Positions 35,609-44,554 of a DNA stretch of 64,000 nt are shown here, one piece after another. This DNA is from Streptomyces sp. NBC_01232. GTDB taxonomy: Bacteria > Actinomycetota > Actinomycetes > Streptomycetales > Streptomycetaceae. The first letter of the stretch is position 1. Each line of letters opens with the position of its first letter. The DNA lies in the NCBI RefSeq assembly GCF_035989885.1, contig NZ_CP108518.1, forward strand, positions 1,302,001 through 1,366,000, in the 5' to 3' direction. Both the position numbers and the translations under genes were made by a program. Below the pieces are notes generated by a model. It was not told where the DNA came from. It saw nothing but the letters and a program-made list of their open reading frames with translations, and ran no database searches.

Positions 35609-36664
35609 ATGACGAGTACAGCCCTCCGCAGCAAGGCGTGGAAACTGCTGGAGATGGTCACGACGCCGCTGCTGCCGTCGGACTATCTCGACCTGGTCAG
35701 CCCGCTGCGTGCGGGCGCCGACCTGCGGGGGCGCATTGAGGCCGTGCACCCCGAGACGCGTGACGCCGCGACCATCGTGATCCGGCCGGGACGGGGCTGG
35801 CGCGGCCACACGGCCGGTCAGTACGTGCGGATCGGGGTCGACGTCGACGGGGTGCGCCTGTGGCGTGCCTACTCCATCACCTCGCCGACAAACCGCCAGG
35901 ACGGCCGCGTCACGATCACCGTGAAGGCGATCCCGGACGGCAAGGTCAGCAACCACCTGGTCCACAGGACGAAACCGGGCACTCTGGTACAGCTCGACCA
36001 TCCGGCCGGTGACTTCGTCCTGCCGAAGGCCAAGCCCGCCAAGGTGCTCCATCTGACGGCCGGCAGCGGCATCACGCCCGTGATGGGCATGCTGCGTGAC
36101 ATCGAGCTCGACGACGTCGTCATGGTCCACTGCGCGCCACAGCCGCAGGACGTGATCTTCCGCAACGAACTGCACGACATGGTCGCGGACAAGAAGCTGC
36201 GGCTCACCGAGGTGCACACCGACACGGACGGCGTGCTCGACATCGCCCGTCTCGACGAACTGGTACCCGACTGGGCCGAGCGCGAGACCTGGGCCTGCGG
36301 GCCCGCGGGCCTCCTCGACGCCGTCGAGGAGCACTGGACCGCGCACGGCGTGCGAGAGCGCCTGCACACCGAACGCTTCCGCTCCGGCATCGTCGTCGCC
36401 GGTGAAGGCGGCGAGGTCACGTTCAGCGCCAGCGGCAAGACCGTCGACGCGGACGGCGGCACGCCGTTGCTGGACATCGGCGAGGAGGCCGGCGTGCTCA
36501 TGCCCTCCGGGTGCCGCATGGGTATCTGCTTCGGCTGTGTCACGCCGCTCAAGTCGGGCGCCGTCCGCGATCTGCGCACCGGGGACATCACCGAGGCCGA
36601 GCCGGGCGTCCTCATCCAGACCTGCGTGTCCGCCGCGGCGGGCCCCTGCGACATCGAACGGTAG
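35609..36664 (+). CDS. Ferredoxin reductase with C-terminal 2Fe-2S domain, electron donor to the desaturase
   Basis: A 351-residue NAD(P)H oxidoreductase. The FAD-binding barrel has RAYSITSP (FAD motif), the NAD domain has TAGSGITPVMGMLR and ends with WACGPAGLLDAV, and a plant-type ferredoxin domain follows with CRMGICFGC...C ligands complete. The layout matches Mycobacterium Rv3230c, which feeds electrons to the acyl-CoA desaturase DesA3. The next gene, 7 bp away, is a DesA3-type desaturase, so this assignment is well supported. ATG 35609; the ribosome site is weak. Confidence 0.9.
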   Translation: MTSTALRSKAWKLLEMVTTPLLPSDYLDLVSPLRAGADLRGRIEAVHPETRDAATIVIRPGRGWRGHTAGQYVRIGVDVDGVRLWRAYSITSPTNRQDGRVTITVKAIPDGKVSNHLVHRTKPGTLVQLDHPAGDFVLPKAKPAKVLHLTAGSGITPVMGMLRDIELDDVVMVHCAPQPQDVIFRNELHDMVADKKLRLTEVHTDTDGVLDIARLDELVPDWAERETWACGPAGLLDAVEEHWTAHGVRERLHTERFRSGIVVAGEGGEVTFSASGKTVDADGGTPLLDIGEEAGVLMPSGCRMGICFGCVTPLKSGAVRDLRTGDITEAEPGVLIQTCVSAAAGPCDIER

Positions 36665-36671
36665 GAACACC

Positions 36672-37790
36672 TTGACCGCCATCGACCCCACCGCCCACCT
36701 GACCGCGGAGCAGATCGAGGAGCTCGGCCGCGAGCTGGACGCGATCCGCGACGAGGTGCTCGCCGCCCGCGGCGAGCAGGACGCCGCCTACATCCGCAAG
36801 GTCATCTCGGCGCAGCGCAAGCTCGAGCTGGTCAGCAGGGGCGTACTGCTGTTCTCGATCTTCCCGCCCGCGTGGCTGATCGGCACCGCCGGTCTGTCCG
36901 TGGCGAAGATCATGGACAACATGGAGATCGGCCACAACATCCTGCACGGCCAGTGGGACTGGATGCGGGACCCGAAGATCCATTCCACCACCTGGGAGTG
37001 GGACCACGTCTCGCCGGCCGATCAGTGGAAGCACTCGCACAACGAGCTGCACCACACGTACACCAACGTGATCGGCAAGGACAACGACCTCGGCTACGGC
37101 ATCATGCGCGTCGACGAGGATCAGAGGTGGCACCCGTTCCACCTCGGCCAGCCGCTGTGGAACTTCATCAACGCCTGCTTCTTCGAGTACGGCATCGCGG
37201 CGTACGACCTGGAGCTCGGCAAGAACCTGCACAAGCGCCGCCGCAAGAACCCGGAGTTCCGCGCGCGAGCCAAGGCAGTGGGCCGCAAGATCCGCAAGCA
37301 GGTGCTCAAGGACTACGTGATCCACCCGCTGCTGTCGGGCCCGTCGTTCCTCACCACGCTCGCCGCCACGTTCACCGCGAACCTGGTCCGCAACATCTGG
37401 ACCCACTCGGTGATCATGTGCGGGCACTTCCCCGAGGGCGTGCAGGTCTTCGAGCGCCGGTCGATCAAGGGCGAGACGCGCGGCCAGTGGTACCTGCGCC
37501 AGATGATGGGCTCGGCGAACATCAGCGGCAGCAGGGCCATGCACTTCATGACCGGCAACCTGTCGCACCAGATCGAGCACCACCTGTTCCCGGACCTGCC
37601 GAGCAACCGGTACGCCGAGGTCGCGGTGAACGTGCGCGCGCTGTTCGAGAAGTACGAGCTGGAGTACGTCACCGGGCCACTGCCCAAGCAGGTGTTCTCC
37701 GCATGGCGCAAGGTCTTCCGGCTCTCGCTGCCGAACAGGAAGCCCAAGATCGATACGCCGGACCGCGAGCAGGAGCTCGTCGCTGCCTGA
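36672..37790 (+). CDS. Membrane fatty acid (acyl-CoA delta-9) desaturase, DesA3-like
   Basis: A 372-residue di-iron membrane desaturase. Three histidine boxes are clear: GHNILHGQW, HSHNELHHTY and HQIEHHLFP, plus an extra HSVIMCGH. Hydrophobic segments flank them (VLLFSIFPPAWLIGTAG; FLTTLAATFTANLVRN). It would introduce a cis double bond into stearoyl-CoA, tuning membrane fluidity. The start is TTG 36672 with AGGA 5 nt upstream. It is co-transcribed with the upstream reductase and likely controlled by the divergent PucR-type protein. The position of the new double bond is inferred from family, not seen. Confidence 0.9.
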   Translation: MTAIDPTAHLTAEQIEELGRELDAIRDEVLAARGEQDAAYIRKVISAQRKLELVSRGVLLFSIFPPAWLIGTAGLSVAKIMDNMEIGHNILHGQWDWMRDPKIHSTTWEWDHVSPADQWKHSHNELHHTYTNVIGKDNDLGYGIMRVDEDQRWHPFHLGQPLWNFINACFFEYGIAAYDLELGKNLHKRRRKNPEFRARAKAVGRKIRKQVLKDYVIHPLLSGPSFLTTLAATFTANLVRNIWTHSVIMCGHFPEGVQVFERRSIKGETRGQWYLRQMMGSANISGSRAMHFMTGNLSHQIEHHLFPDLPSNRYAEVAVNVRALFEKYELEYVTGPLPKQVFSAWRKVFRLSLPNRKPKIDTPDREQELVAA

Positions 37791-38174
37791 TTCCCGGTAT
37801 CGGTTTCACGGACCGGATACGAGGTGTGAGCGCCGTTCACCGAAGGCGAGAGCGATCCTTCACCGGGTGGAGCGACGAAGGTGCTGTCGGCGCGCATGCA
37901 GCCGATGGGTGGGGCAGACGCTGGTGACAGCCTTCCAGCGGTCGCTGCGGGAGGAACTGCGGGCGGCCTTCGTTGTCCGGGGAGGCACCCGGCGCGGAAC
38001 AGCCGCATCCCGGAGCGTCCGCTTGGGCGAGCGGGCCCGGCTCGTTCTCAGTACGCTGGAGAGGAGTGTTCGCGCCCACCGGGCTCTGCCCTGAAGCGGA
38101 TCGGCCTCAGCGACCCCAGCACCTTCTCCCGCTCCAGAGGCGGCTCCCCCTGCACGCATCGGGCAGGTGTTTCC
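37791..38174. other. Intergenic region, 384 bp
   Basis: No convincing gene. Short open frames on both strands lack ribosome sites and domain signals. An imperfect hairpin (GTATCGG ... CCGGATAC, one bulge) at about 37,799-37,821 could end the desaturase transcript. The rest presumably holds the promoter for the molybdenum hydroxylase operon. Confidence 0.45.
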
Positions 38175-39002
38175 ATGGACCTCAACACCATCACCGAAGT
38201 CGTCCGGCGTCCGTCCGACCGGCCGGGCATGGACTGGCGCGAGGGCGATGCATGGCTCGCGGGCGGGACGTGGTTGTTCTCCGCGGAGCAGCCGGACCTG
38301 CGCCGCCTGGTCGACCTGACCGCGCTGGGCTGGGATCCCCTCGTGCCGAGCGGCGCGGGCCTCGAGATCGGCGCCACGTGCACCATCCGCGACCTGTACG
38401 CCTTCACACCGCCGGCCGGCTGGATCGCGGGCCCCCTGTTCGCAAAGAGCTGCGAGGCGTTCCTGTCCTCGTTCAAGGTCTGGAACTCGGCGACCGTCGG
38501 CGGAAACATCTGCATGTCCCTGCCTGCCGGCCCCATGATCACGCTGACGGTCGCGCTCGAGGCCGAGTACGAACTATGGGCTCCCGACGGGTCCGTGCGC
38601 ACCGTCGATGCCCTCGACTTCGTGACCGGCAACAACCGGAACGTCCTCGCTCCCGGGGAGATACTGCGACGCGTCAGCATTCCGGCGCGCGCCCTGCGCA
38701 AGCGCACCGCGCACCGCCGCTTCGCCCTGACCCACCTCGGCCGTTCGACGGTCTTTCTCATCGGCACTCAAACGCCGGGAACAAGCGACCTGCTGCTCAC
38801 CGTCACGGCCGGCACCACACGCCCTGTGCGCATCGCCTTCGACACCATGCCCGATGCCCGCACCCTGCAGCAGCGCGTCAACGTCATCCCTGCCGGCGTC
38901 TGGTTCGCCGACCCCAACGGAACCCCGGACCACCGTCGCCACCTCACACTGCACTTCGCCGAAGAGATCCGCCACGAACTCACGGCTGGGGGCCCGGCAT
39001 GA
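38175..39002 (+). CDS. FAD-binding subunit of a xanthine dehydrogenase-family molybdenum hydroxylase
   Basis: A 275-residue CoxM/XdhC-type FAD subunit. The FAD-binding N-terminal part includes WLAGGTWLFSAEQPDLRRLVDLTALG, the second FAD loop SATVGGNICMSLPAGPM and the C-terminal domain around PARALRKRTAHRRFAL. It would carry electrons from the Fe-S clusters of the next subunit to the final acceptor. ATG 38175 is the first start after a noncoding stretch; GGCAGGTG lies upstream. The stop overlaps the next gene's ATG by 4 bp, so the subunits are translated together. Confidence 0.85.
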   Translation: MDLNTITEVVRRPSDRPGMDWREGDAWLAGGTWLFSAEQPDLRRLVDLTALGWDPLVPSGAGLEIGATCTIRDLYAFTPPAGWIAGPLFAKSCEAFLSSFKVWNSATVGGNICMSLPAGPMITLTVALEAEYELWAPDGSVRTVDALDFVTGNNRNVLAPGEILRRVSIPARALRKRTAHRRFALTHLGRSTVFLIGTQTPGTSDLLLTVTAGTTRPVRIAFDTMPDARTLQQRVNVIPAGVWFADPNGTPDHRRHLTLHFAEEIRHELTAGGPA

Positions 39003-41725
39003 CCTACATCGTGAACGGCAGGAGCTTTGCCGAAGAACCGGCACCCGGCCAATGTCTGCGTACGTTCCTGCGCGCTCTCGGCCATTTCGGTGTCAAGAAG
39101 GGCTGCGACGCGGGCGACTGCGGCGCGTGCACCGTGTGGCTGGACGGCAGTCCGGTGCACAGCTGCATCACCCCCGCCTTCCGCGCGGAAGGCCACGAGG
39201 TGACCACGATCGAGGGTCTCGGATCACCCGGCGAACTGCATCCCGCGCAGCGCCGGTTCCGGGACGCCCCGGGGTTCCAGTGCGGTTTCTGCACCCCAGG
39301 AATGATCATGACTTCGGCGACGTTCACCGAGGCCCAGAAGGCGGACCTGCCAAGGGCGTTGAAGGGCAATCTCTGCCGTTGCACCGGTTACCGGGCCATC
39401 GAGGACGCGGTGAAGGGCGTCGCCGGTGTGCAGACGGCCGCGCCGGGAAAGGCCGTCGGAACGAGCATCGGAGCGCCGGCGGCCGACGACGTGGTGACCG
39501 GTGGCGCCGAATTCACGATGGACACCCGCATGGAAGGCATGCTGCACCTCAAAGTGCTGCACTCGCCCCACGCGCACGCCCGGATCGTCTCGATCGACAA
39601 GACCGCTGCGCTCGCCGTCCCCGGCGTGCATCGCGTGTACACCTGGGAGGATGTGCCGCGAAAGCGCTTCACGACGGCGATCCACACCGACCACCTCGTC
39701 GATCCGGACGACACGTACATCCTCGACGACACGGTCCGCTTCGTCGGCCAGCGCGTCGCCGCGGTGCTCGCCGACACGGTGGGCGCGGCAGAGGAGGGCT
39801 GCCGGAAGGTGAACGTGGAGTACGAGGTGCTGCCGGCAGTATTCGATCCCGAGGAGGCCATGGCCGAGGGAGCGCCACAACTGCACGGCTCGGAGGACCC
39901 GTTCGTCCGCGACTCGGTCCACAACCTCCTCCTCGAGATCCACTCGCACATCGGCGATGTCGACGCCGGCTTCGCCGCGGCCGACGTGATCCACGAGGCC
40001 ACGTACTTCTCACCGCGCGTGCAGCACGCACATCTGGAGACGCACGGCTCGATCGCCTGGATGGAGGACGGCCGGCTGAACGTCCGCACCAGTTCGCAGT
40101 CGCCGTCGATCGCGAAGGTCAAACTGGCCTATCTGTTCGCACTGCGCCCGGACCAGCTCCGCGTGTTCTGCAAGCGCGTCGGCGGCGGTTTCGGCGGCAA
40201 GCAGGAGGTCATCTCGGAGGACCTGGCCGCGCTCGCCACCCTGGACACCGGGCGGCCGGTCTGCTTCGAGTACACGCGCGAAGAGGAGTTCACCACGGCA
40301 TCGCCCCGGCATCCGATGAAGCTGACGGTCAAGCTCGGTGCCCGGTCGGACGGAACACTCACGGCGTTCCAGGTCCGCAACGTGTCGAACACGGGCGCCT
40401 ACGGCAACCACGGCGGCGAGACCGTGTACGCGGGCGGCGCCGCCATCATGATCTACCGCTGCCCCAACAAGAAGTACGACGCCTTCTCCGTCTACACGAA
40501 CAACGTCCCCAGCGGCGCGCTGCGCGGTTACGGGATGACCCAGCCGGCCTTCGCCGTGGAATCGGCGATGGACGAACTGGCCCTCGCACTCCACATGGAT
40601 CCACTCGAACTGCGACGCCGCAACATCGTGCGCCCCGGCGATCCGCTCGTCGCCCTGCACGACGGGCCCGACGACGTGATGTTCAATGAGGACGGGCTCG
40701 GCAAGTGCATCGACCTCGTGGCCGGAGAGCTGGCCCGTACAGCCGATCAGCCCTCCCCCGGCCCCGGGTGGCTCGTCGGGGTCGGCGCCGCGAGTTCCCT
40801 GCACGAGACCGCGCCCCCGACCGAGCACATCTCCGAGGCCTGGGTCACCCTCGGCGACGACCTCATGTACGAGCTGGCCGTCGGCACTGTCGAGTTCGGG
40901 GAGGGTACCTCGACCGCGCACGTCCAGATCGCGGCCAACCAGCTGGGTACGACGCCGTCGCGGATCCGCCTGGTGCAGTCCGACACCGACCGCACGGGCT
41001 TCGACACCGGCGCCTTCGCGAGTGCCGGACTCTTCGTGGCGGGCAACGCGGTCCTCAAGGCGGCCAACGCGGTGCGCGACCGCATCCTGGAGTTCGCCGC
41101 CGCCCACACGGGCGTCCACCTCGTGATGTGCTCGATGGACGACGCCGATGTCGTCTGCGGAGACGAGCGCGTCTCGCTGGCCGCGCTCGTCGCCCTGGCC
41201 CGGGCGCGCGGCATCCGGTTCACCGCTGCGCGCAAGGCGTACGGCTCGCCCCGCAGCGTCACCTCCAACACGCAGGGCTTCCGCATCGCCGTCCACCGGG
41301 TGACGGGTGAGATCCGCATCCTGTACAGCGTCCAGGCGGCCGATGCCGGTGTGCTCATCAACCCGGAGCAGGTCCGGGGACAAGTGGAGGGCGGTGTCGC
41401 CCAGGGCATCGGATTCGCGCTGACCGAGAACTACCAGGTCGACGCGGAGGGCGTCATGGCCAACCCGAACCTCCGCAACTACCGCATCCCCACCTACGCC
41501 GACGTGCCCCGCACCCACGTCCTCCTGGTGGGCTCCTCGGACTCCGTCGGGGCCATGCGGTCGAAGGGGATGGCGGAATGCTGCATCAACCCGGTGGCCC
41601 CCGCCCTGGCGAACGCGCTCCGCGACGCCACGGGCATCCGCTACCGCGAGCTGCCCCTCACCCCGGAACGGATATACGGCCGGCTCGTGGAGAGCCATTC
41701 GGCGCGAACGGGCACGAGACGATGA
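38999..41725 (+). CDS. Fused 2Fe-2S / molybdopterin-binding subunit of a xanthine dehydrogenase-family enzyme
   Basis: A 908-residue fusion of the usual small and large subunits. Residues 1-155 hold two 2Fe-2S clusters: plant-type GCDAGDCGACTVW, then QCGFCTPGM and NLCRCTGY. The molybdopterin part (about 160-908) has the aldehyde oxidase/xanthine dehydrogenase hammerhead domain, RVGGGFGGKQE, GALRGYGMTQPAFAVE, GQVEGGVAQGIG and the conserved active-site Glu in SKGMAECCINP. The substrate class is unclear. The FAD subunit is separate and upstream; no xdhC-type maturation factor is visible nearby. ATG 38999 overlaps the preceding stop, and its own stop overlaps the next start. Confidence 0.88.
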   Translation: MTYIVNGRSFAEEPAPGQCLRTFLRALGHFGVKKGCDAGDCGACTVWLDGSPVHSCITPAFRAEGHEVTTIEGLGSPGELHPAQRRFRDAPGFQCGFCTPGMIMTSATFTEAQKADLPRALKGNLCRCTGYRAIEDAVKGVAGVQTAAPGKAVGTSIGAPAADDVVTGGAEFTMDTRMEGMLHLKVLHSPHAHARIVSIDKTAALAVPGVHRVYTWEDVPRKRFTTAIHTDHLVDPDDTYILDDTVRFVGQRVAAVLADTVGAAEEGCRKVNVEYEVLPAVFDPEEAMAEGAPQLHGSEDPFVRDSVHNLLLEIHSHIGDVDAGFAAADVIHEATYFSPRVQHAHLETHGSIAWMEDGRLNVRTSSQSPSIAKVKLAYLFALRPDQLRVFCKRVGGGFGGKQEVISEDLAALATLDTGRPVCFEYTREEEFTTASPRHPMKLTVKLGARSDGTLTAFQVRNVSNTGAYGNHGGETVYAGGAAIMIYRCPNKKYDAFSVYTNNVPSGALRGYGMTQPAFAVESAMDELALALHMDPLELRRRNIVRPGDPLVALHDGPDDVMFNEDGLGKCIDLVAGELARTADQPSPGPGWLVGVGAASSLHETAPPTEHISEAWVTLGDDLMYELAVGTVEFGEGTSTAHVQIAANQLGTTPSRIRLVQSDTDRTGFDTGAFASAGLFVAGNAVLKAANAVRDRILEFAAAHTGVHLVMCSMDDADVVCGDERVSLAALVALARARGIRFTAARKAYGSPRSVTSNTQGFRIAVHRVTGEIRILYSVQAADAGVLINPEQVRGQVEGGVAQGIGFALTENYQVDAEGVMANPNLRNYRIPTYADVPRTHVLLVGSSDSVGAMRSKGMAECCINPVAPALANALRDATGIRYRELPLTPERIYGRLVESHSARTGTRR

Positions 41726-42693
41726 CGGCCGAACGGCGGCCGGACGCCGGGGCGACGGTCATCCTCGGCAGGAAGGTCCGCCCCGGCATGGAGCGGGCGT
41801 ACGAGAAATGGCAGGAGGAGGTCAACGCCGCCGCCGCCCGCTACGCCGGTCACCTCGGCGCCGAGGTGACCAAACCGACCGCCCTGCAGCCCGACTGGGT
41901 GGTCGTCTACCGGTTCGACTCGGTGGCCCATCTGCAGGCTTGGATGAACGGCGCGACCAGGCAGCGGCTCCTCGACATCGGCGCGCACTACTTCGACGGT
42001 CCTGCCACCCAGCAGGTGATCAGTGGCGGTACCCAGCCGACGGACCCGCTCGTGACCGTGGTGGTGAGTCACCGCGTCCACCCGGACAACGTCGATGACT
42101 TCCTCGTGTGGCAGGACCACATGAGCCAGGAAGAGGGCAAGTTCGCAGGGTTTCGCGGCACGGAGATATTCCGGCCCGTCGAAGGCGTTCAGGACGAGTG
42201 GACCACCCTCTACCGCTACGACAACGCCGAACACCTCGACGCCTGGCTGACCTCGGCGAAGCGGCGGGAGATTCTCGCCGAAGGGGAGAAGTTCGACGAC
42301 TTCAGACTGCGCACGATCGACAACTCGTTCGGCAGCTGGTTCGCCTTCGAGGAGAACGGCAAGGAGGCACCGCCGCCTTCGGAGACCAAGACCGCCGTCG
42401 CGGTCTGGATCGGCCTCTACCCGACCGTCGTGCTGCTGACGCTCGTCCTGCATCCGCTGGGGATGCCGCTCTGGTTCGGGCTCCTCGTGGGCAACCTGCT
42501 GTCGAGCTTCATCATGAGCTTCTTCACGATGCCCTACTACGTGAACCGGCTGCTCAAGCGGTGGCTGAGGCCCCCACCGACCGAACCGCCGGCCCGGACC
42601 AACCTCATCGGCGTGAGCATCGTCGCCGGGCTGACGGTGTTCTGGGTCGTCGTCTTCTACCTCATCACGCAAGTGTTCTGGACGCTGCCCTGA
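41722..42693 (+). CDS. Double ABM-domain protein with C-terminal membrane anchor
   Basis: A 323-residue protein with two antibiotic-biosynthesis-monooxygenase-like alpha/beta barrels (about 10-100 and 110-205; repeated WVVVYRFDSVAHLQAWM and WTTLYRYDNAEHLDAWL) followed by about three membrane helices (VWIGLYPTVVLLTLVLHPLG; FGLLVGNLLSSFIMSFF; GVSIVAGLTVFWVVVFYLI). Similar double-ABM membrane proteins exist in other bacteria without assigned function. It overlaps the molybdenum hydroxylase gene by 4 bp, implying joint expression. It may anchor the enzyme, supply electrons or handle a product; all three are conjecture. Confidence 0.8.
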   Translation: MTAERRPDAGATVILGRKVRPGMERAYEKWQEEVNAAAARYAGHLGAEVTKPTALQPDWVVVYRFDSVAHLQAWMNGATRQRLLDIGAHYFDGPATQQVISGGTQPTDPLVTVVVSHRVHPDNVDDFLVWQDHMSQEEGKFAGFRGTEIFRPVEGVQDEWTTLYRYDNAEHLDAWLTSAKRREILAEGEKFDDFRLRTIDNSFGSWFAFEENGKEAPPPSETKTAVAVWIGLYPTVVLLTLVLHPLGMPLWFGLLVGNLLSSFIMSFFTMPYYVNRLLKRWLRPPPTEPPARTNLIGVSIVAGLTVFWVVVFYLITQVFWTLP

Positions 42694-42818
42694 CCCCGGG
42701 TCGCGAAGGAAGAAGGCCGCGGCGGCGTTCTTGATAGCGTGATCGTCCCCTACAGGGAGTGCCTGCGCGGCCCGGCCGGTCTGTGCGAGGGATTCCGGCG
42801 GAGAGCGTTGAGGCAGCG

Positions 42819-43196
42819 ATGAGTGAACCGACGAAGCCCGAGGTCGATGTTCCAGCGGGTGATGCTCCCGAGGAGCTGACGATCCGGGACCTCGTCGTCG
42901 GGGACGGGCCCGAGGCGAAGCCGGGGAGGGTGGTCCGGGTTCACTACGTCGGGGTCACCTTCGAGTCCGGAGTGGAGTTCGACGCGTCCTGGGACCGGGG
43001 CCAGCCGTTCAAGTTCGCCGTGGGCGGCGGCAGGGTCATCAAGGGCTGGGACCGGGGCATCCGAGGGATGAAGGTCGGCGGCCGGCGCGAGATCATCGTT
43101 CCCCCGCGCCTGGGCTACCGCGATCAGTCCCCCTCGCCGTTGATCCCGGCGGGTTCCACGCTCGTCTTCGTGGTGGACCTGCTCTCCGTGGTCTGA
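42819..43196 (+). CDS. FKBP-type peptidyl-prolyl cis-trans isomerase
   Basis: A 125-residue cytosolic FKBP. Core residues of the FK506-binding pocket are present: VRVHYVGVTFESGVEFDASWDRG, FAVGGGRVIKGWDRGIRGMKVGGRREI and the hinge PPRLGYRDQSPSPLIPAGSTLVFVVDLL. There is no signal peptide. GAGG lies 6 nt before ATG 42819. The open frame extends to a GTG at 42759 without support. It is a stand-alone gene, 125 bp after the membrane-ABM gene. Confidence 0.92.
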   Translation: MSEPTKPEVDVPAGDAPEELTIRDLVVGDGPEAKPGRVVRVHYVGVTFESGVEFDASWDRGQPFKFAVGGGRVIKGWDRGIRGMKVGGRREIIVPPRLGYRDQSPSPLIPAGSTLVFVVDLLSVV

Positions 43197-43389
43197 GCAA
43201 GGCGCGCTTCCCCCCGGCCTTCTCCGTCGCGGCGAGGGCCGGGCGGCGGGCGGCGGGCTGGCCCCGGTAACCGGCAGCACGCCCCATTCGTCATCGGGGC
43301 GGGTCCCGGATTGGCGGCTCGAGCGGGGTTCCCTCGTGCGGATGACCCGCGGGGCCAGTCGGGTCCGTCCGGCCGCTTCACCACGGCCC

Positions 43390-43490
43390 CGGCTCAACCC
43401 CGACCCCGCCCGGGCGGACGCACCCGGCCTCTCCATCCTCGCGGGCATAGGCTTCACAGTGGCGCTGCTCATCGGCGAACTCGCCCGGCA
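43390..43490 (+). pseudogene. nhaA (Na+/H+ antiporter) C-terminal remnant
   Basis: In one frame, within the 359-bp gap 43197-43555, the translation reads RLNPDPARADAPGLSILAGIG and continues FTVALLIGELARH. This is the last conserved membrane segment of NhaA antiporters (consensus GxxLLAGIGFTVSLLI). No start codon, upstream membrane segments or intact rest of the gene are present, so about 33 codons survive of roughly 400. The remainder of the gap holds nothing I can assign. Confidence 0.7.
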
Positions 43491-43555
43491 TCCACGAGGA
43501 GGACCGGACCGAGGACGCGGCAGGTTCCAGCCGGACGTGAACATCAGGAGCGCAC

Positions 43556-43819
43556 ATGGGAACGACCCTCATCGTCGTGACGGTCGTCGTCGCTGCCCTG
43601 GTCATCAGAACCGCCCTCGCCGAGCTCAGGGAACCCGGCAGCGGCCGGCGGCAGTGGACGGCCCTCGCCGACCCCCGCGCGGTTTCCGCGGGGGCACTCA
43701 CCGCCGTCATCCTGGGGGTGCTGGGCTGGCTGCACGCCGGCCCCGAAGGGGCCGTCTGGGCAGGGCTGGCCGGAGTCCTCGTGGCATTCACCGTGGCCCA
43801 GGGCCGCCGGCCCGATTGA
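43556..43819 (+). CDS. Small membrane protein, 87 aa
   Basis: This 87-residue protein has an N-terminal helix TTLIVVTVVVAALVIRTALAE, an Arg-rich linker and a second hydrophobic region AGALTAVILGVLGWLHAG...VWAGLAGVLVAFTVA. The function is unknown. ATG 43556 follows a CAGGAGCGC sequence. It lies just downstream of the nhaA remnant and converges on the cytochrome b gene, ending 24 bp from it. Confidence 0.6.
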   Translation: MGTTLIVVTVVVAALVIRTALAELREPGSGRRQWTALADPRAVSAGALTAVILGVLGWLHAGPEGAVWAGLAGVLVAFTVAQGRRPD

Positions 43820-43843
43820 TGTGCCCGGGCACGGAGACGGTAC

Positions 43844-44554
43844 TCATCCCGCCTCTGCACCTGCGTCCGGCCGCTCCTCCACCTTGCCGTCCGGATCGTC
43901 CCGCAGCCACAGCGGGTGCTCCCGCTCCGCCCACGGGCGCTCGACGGACCCGGTACGCATTCCCCTCCGTGCCTCCGGGTCGGCGAGGGCCATCCTGATA
44001 TGACCGGCCAGTACCAGCCCTATGGCCAGGGCCAGCCAGTCGTGCACAAAGGTGGCGCTGGTACGCCACACCAGTGGGGTGAGGTGGGTGAACCACATCA
44101 GCAGACCGGTCGCCAGCATCACCAGGACAGCGCCCGCGATCCACGACGCATAGATCTTCTGGCCGGCGTTGAACTTGCCCGCGGGCCGGGACTCGCGCCG
44201 GTGGTCGCGTCGCCGCACCGCGCGCAGCCACTTCCGGTCGTGCGGCCCGAAGCGGTTCAGTCTTCGCAGGTCGGCCCGGAAGGCGGCGGAGGCGAGACCC
44301 AGCAGGAAGGGGGCGGGCAGCAGGATTCCAGCCCATTCGTGGACGGTCACCACGAGATGCCTGCGGCCGACGAGTTCGGCGATCTGGGGTACGTACAGTG
44401 CGGCCGCGGTCGCCACGCACACCAGCGTGAGTGCGGCGGTCGTGCGGTGGACCCAGCGCTCGGCACGGGTGAACCTGCCGACCGGCCGGGCCGGTTCAGA
44501 CAGTGGGGGTGTCGCTGCGCCCGTTGGACGCGCCGACCCAGGCGTCGACGTCAT
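43844..44554 (-). CDS. Cytochrome b (b561/FdnI-like) membrane partner of the molybdoenzyme
   Basis: A 236-residue di-haem-type cytochrome b. Four membrane helices carry candidate haem-ligand histidines: RFTRAERWVHRTTAALTLV, VVTVHEWAGILLPAPFLLG, KIYASWIAGAVLVML...GLLMWFTHL and FVHDWLALAIGLVLAGH. It probably takes electrons to or from the sulfite-oxidase-like protein encoded immediately upstream, as YedZ does for YedY. ATG 44554 lies inside the preceding gene (59-bp overlap) with GGGAGGAG upstream. The open frame continues upstream, but only as a shadow of that gene. Confidence 0.82.
   Translation of the reverse strand: MTSTPGSARPTGAATPPLSEPARPVGRFTRAERWVHRTTAALTLVCVATAAALYVPQIAELVGRRHLVVTVHEWAGILLPAPFLLGLASAAFRADLRRLNRFGPHDRKWLRAVRRRDHRRESRPAGKFNAGQKIYASWIAGAVLVMLATGLLMWFTHLTPLVWRTSATFVHDWLALAIGLVLAGHIRMALADPEARRGMRTGSVERPWAEREHPLWLRDDPDGKVEERPDAGAEAG

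Noticed and set aside
37867..38094. 75-codon plus-strand ORF between the desaturase and the molybdenum hydroxylase operon
   Set aside because: Arg-rich with no hydrophobic core or domain and no ribosome site; an overlapping minus-strand ORF is equally weak.
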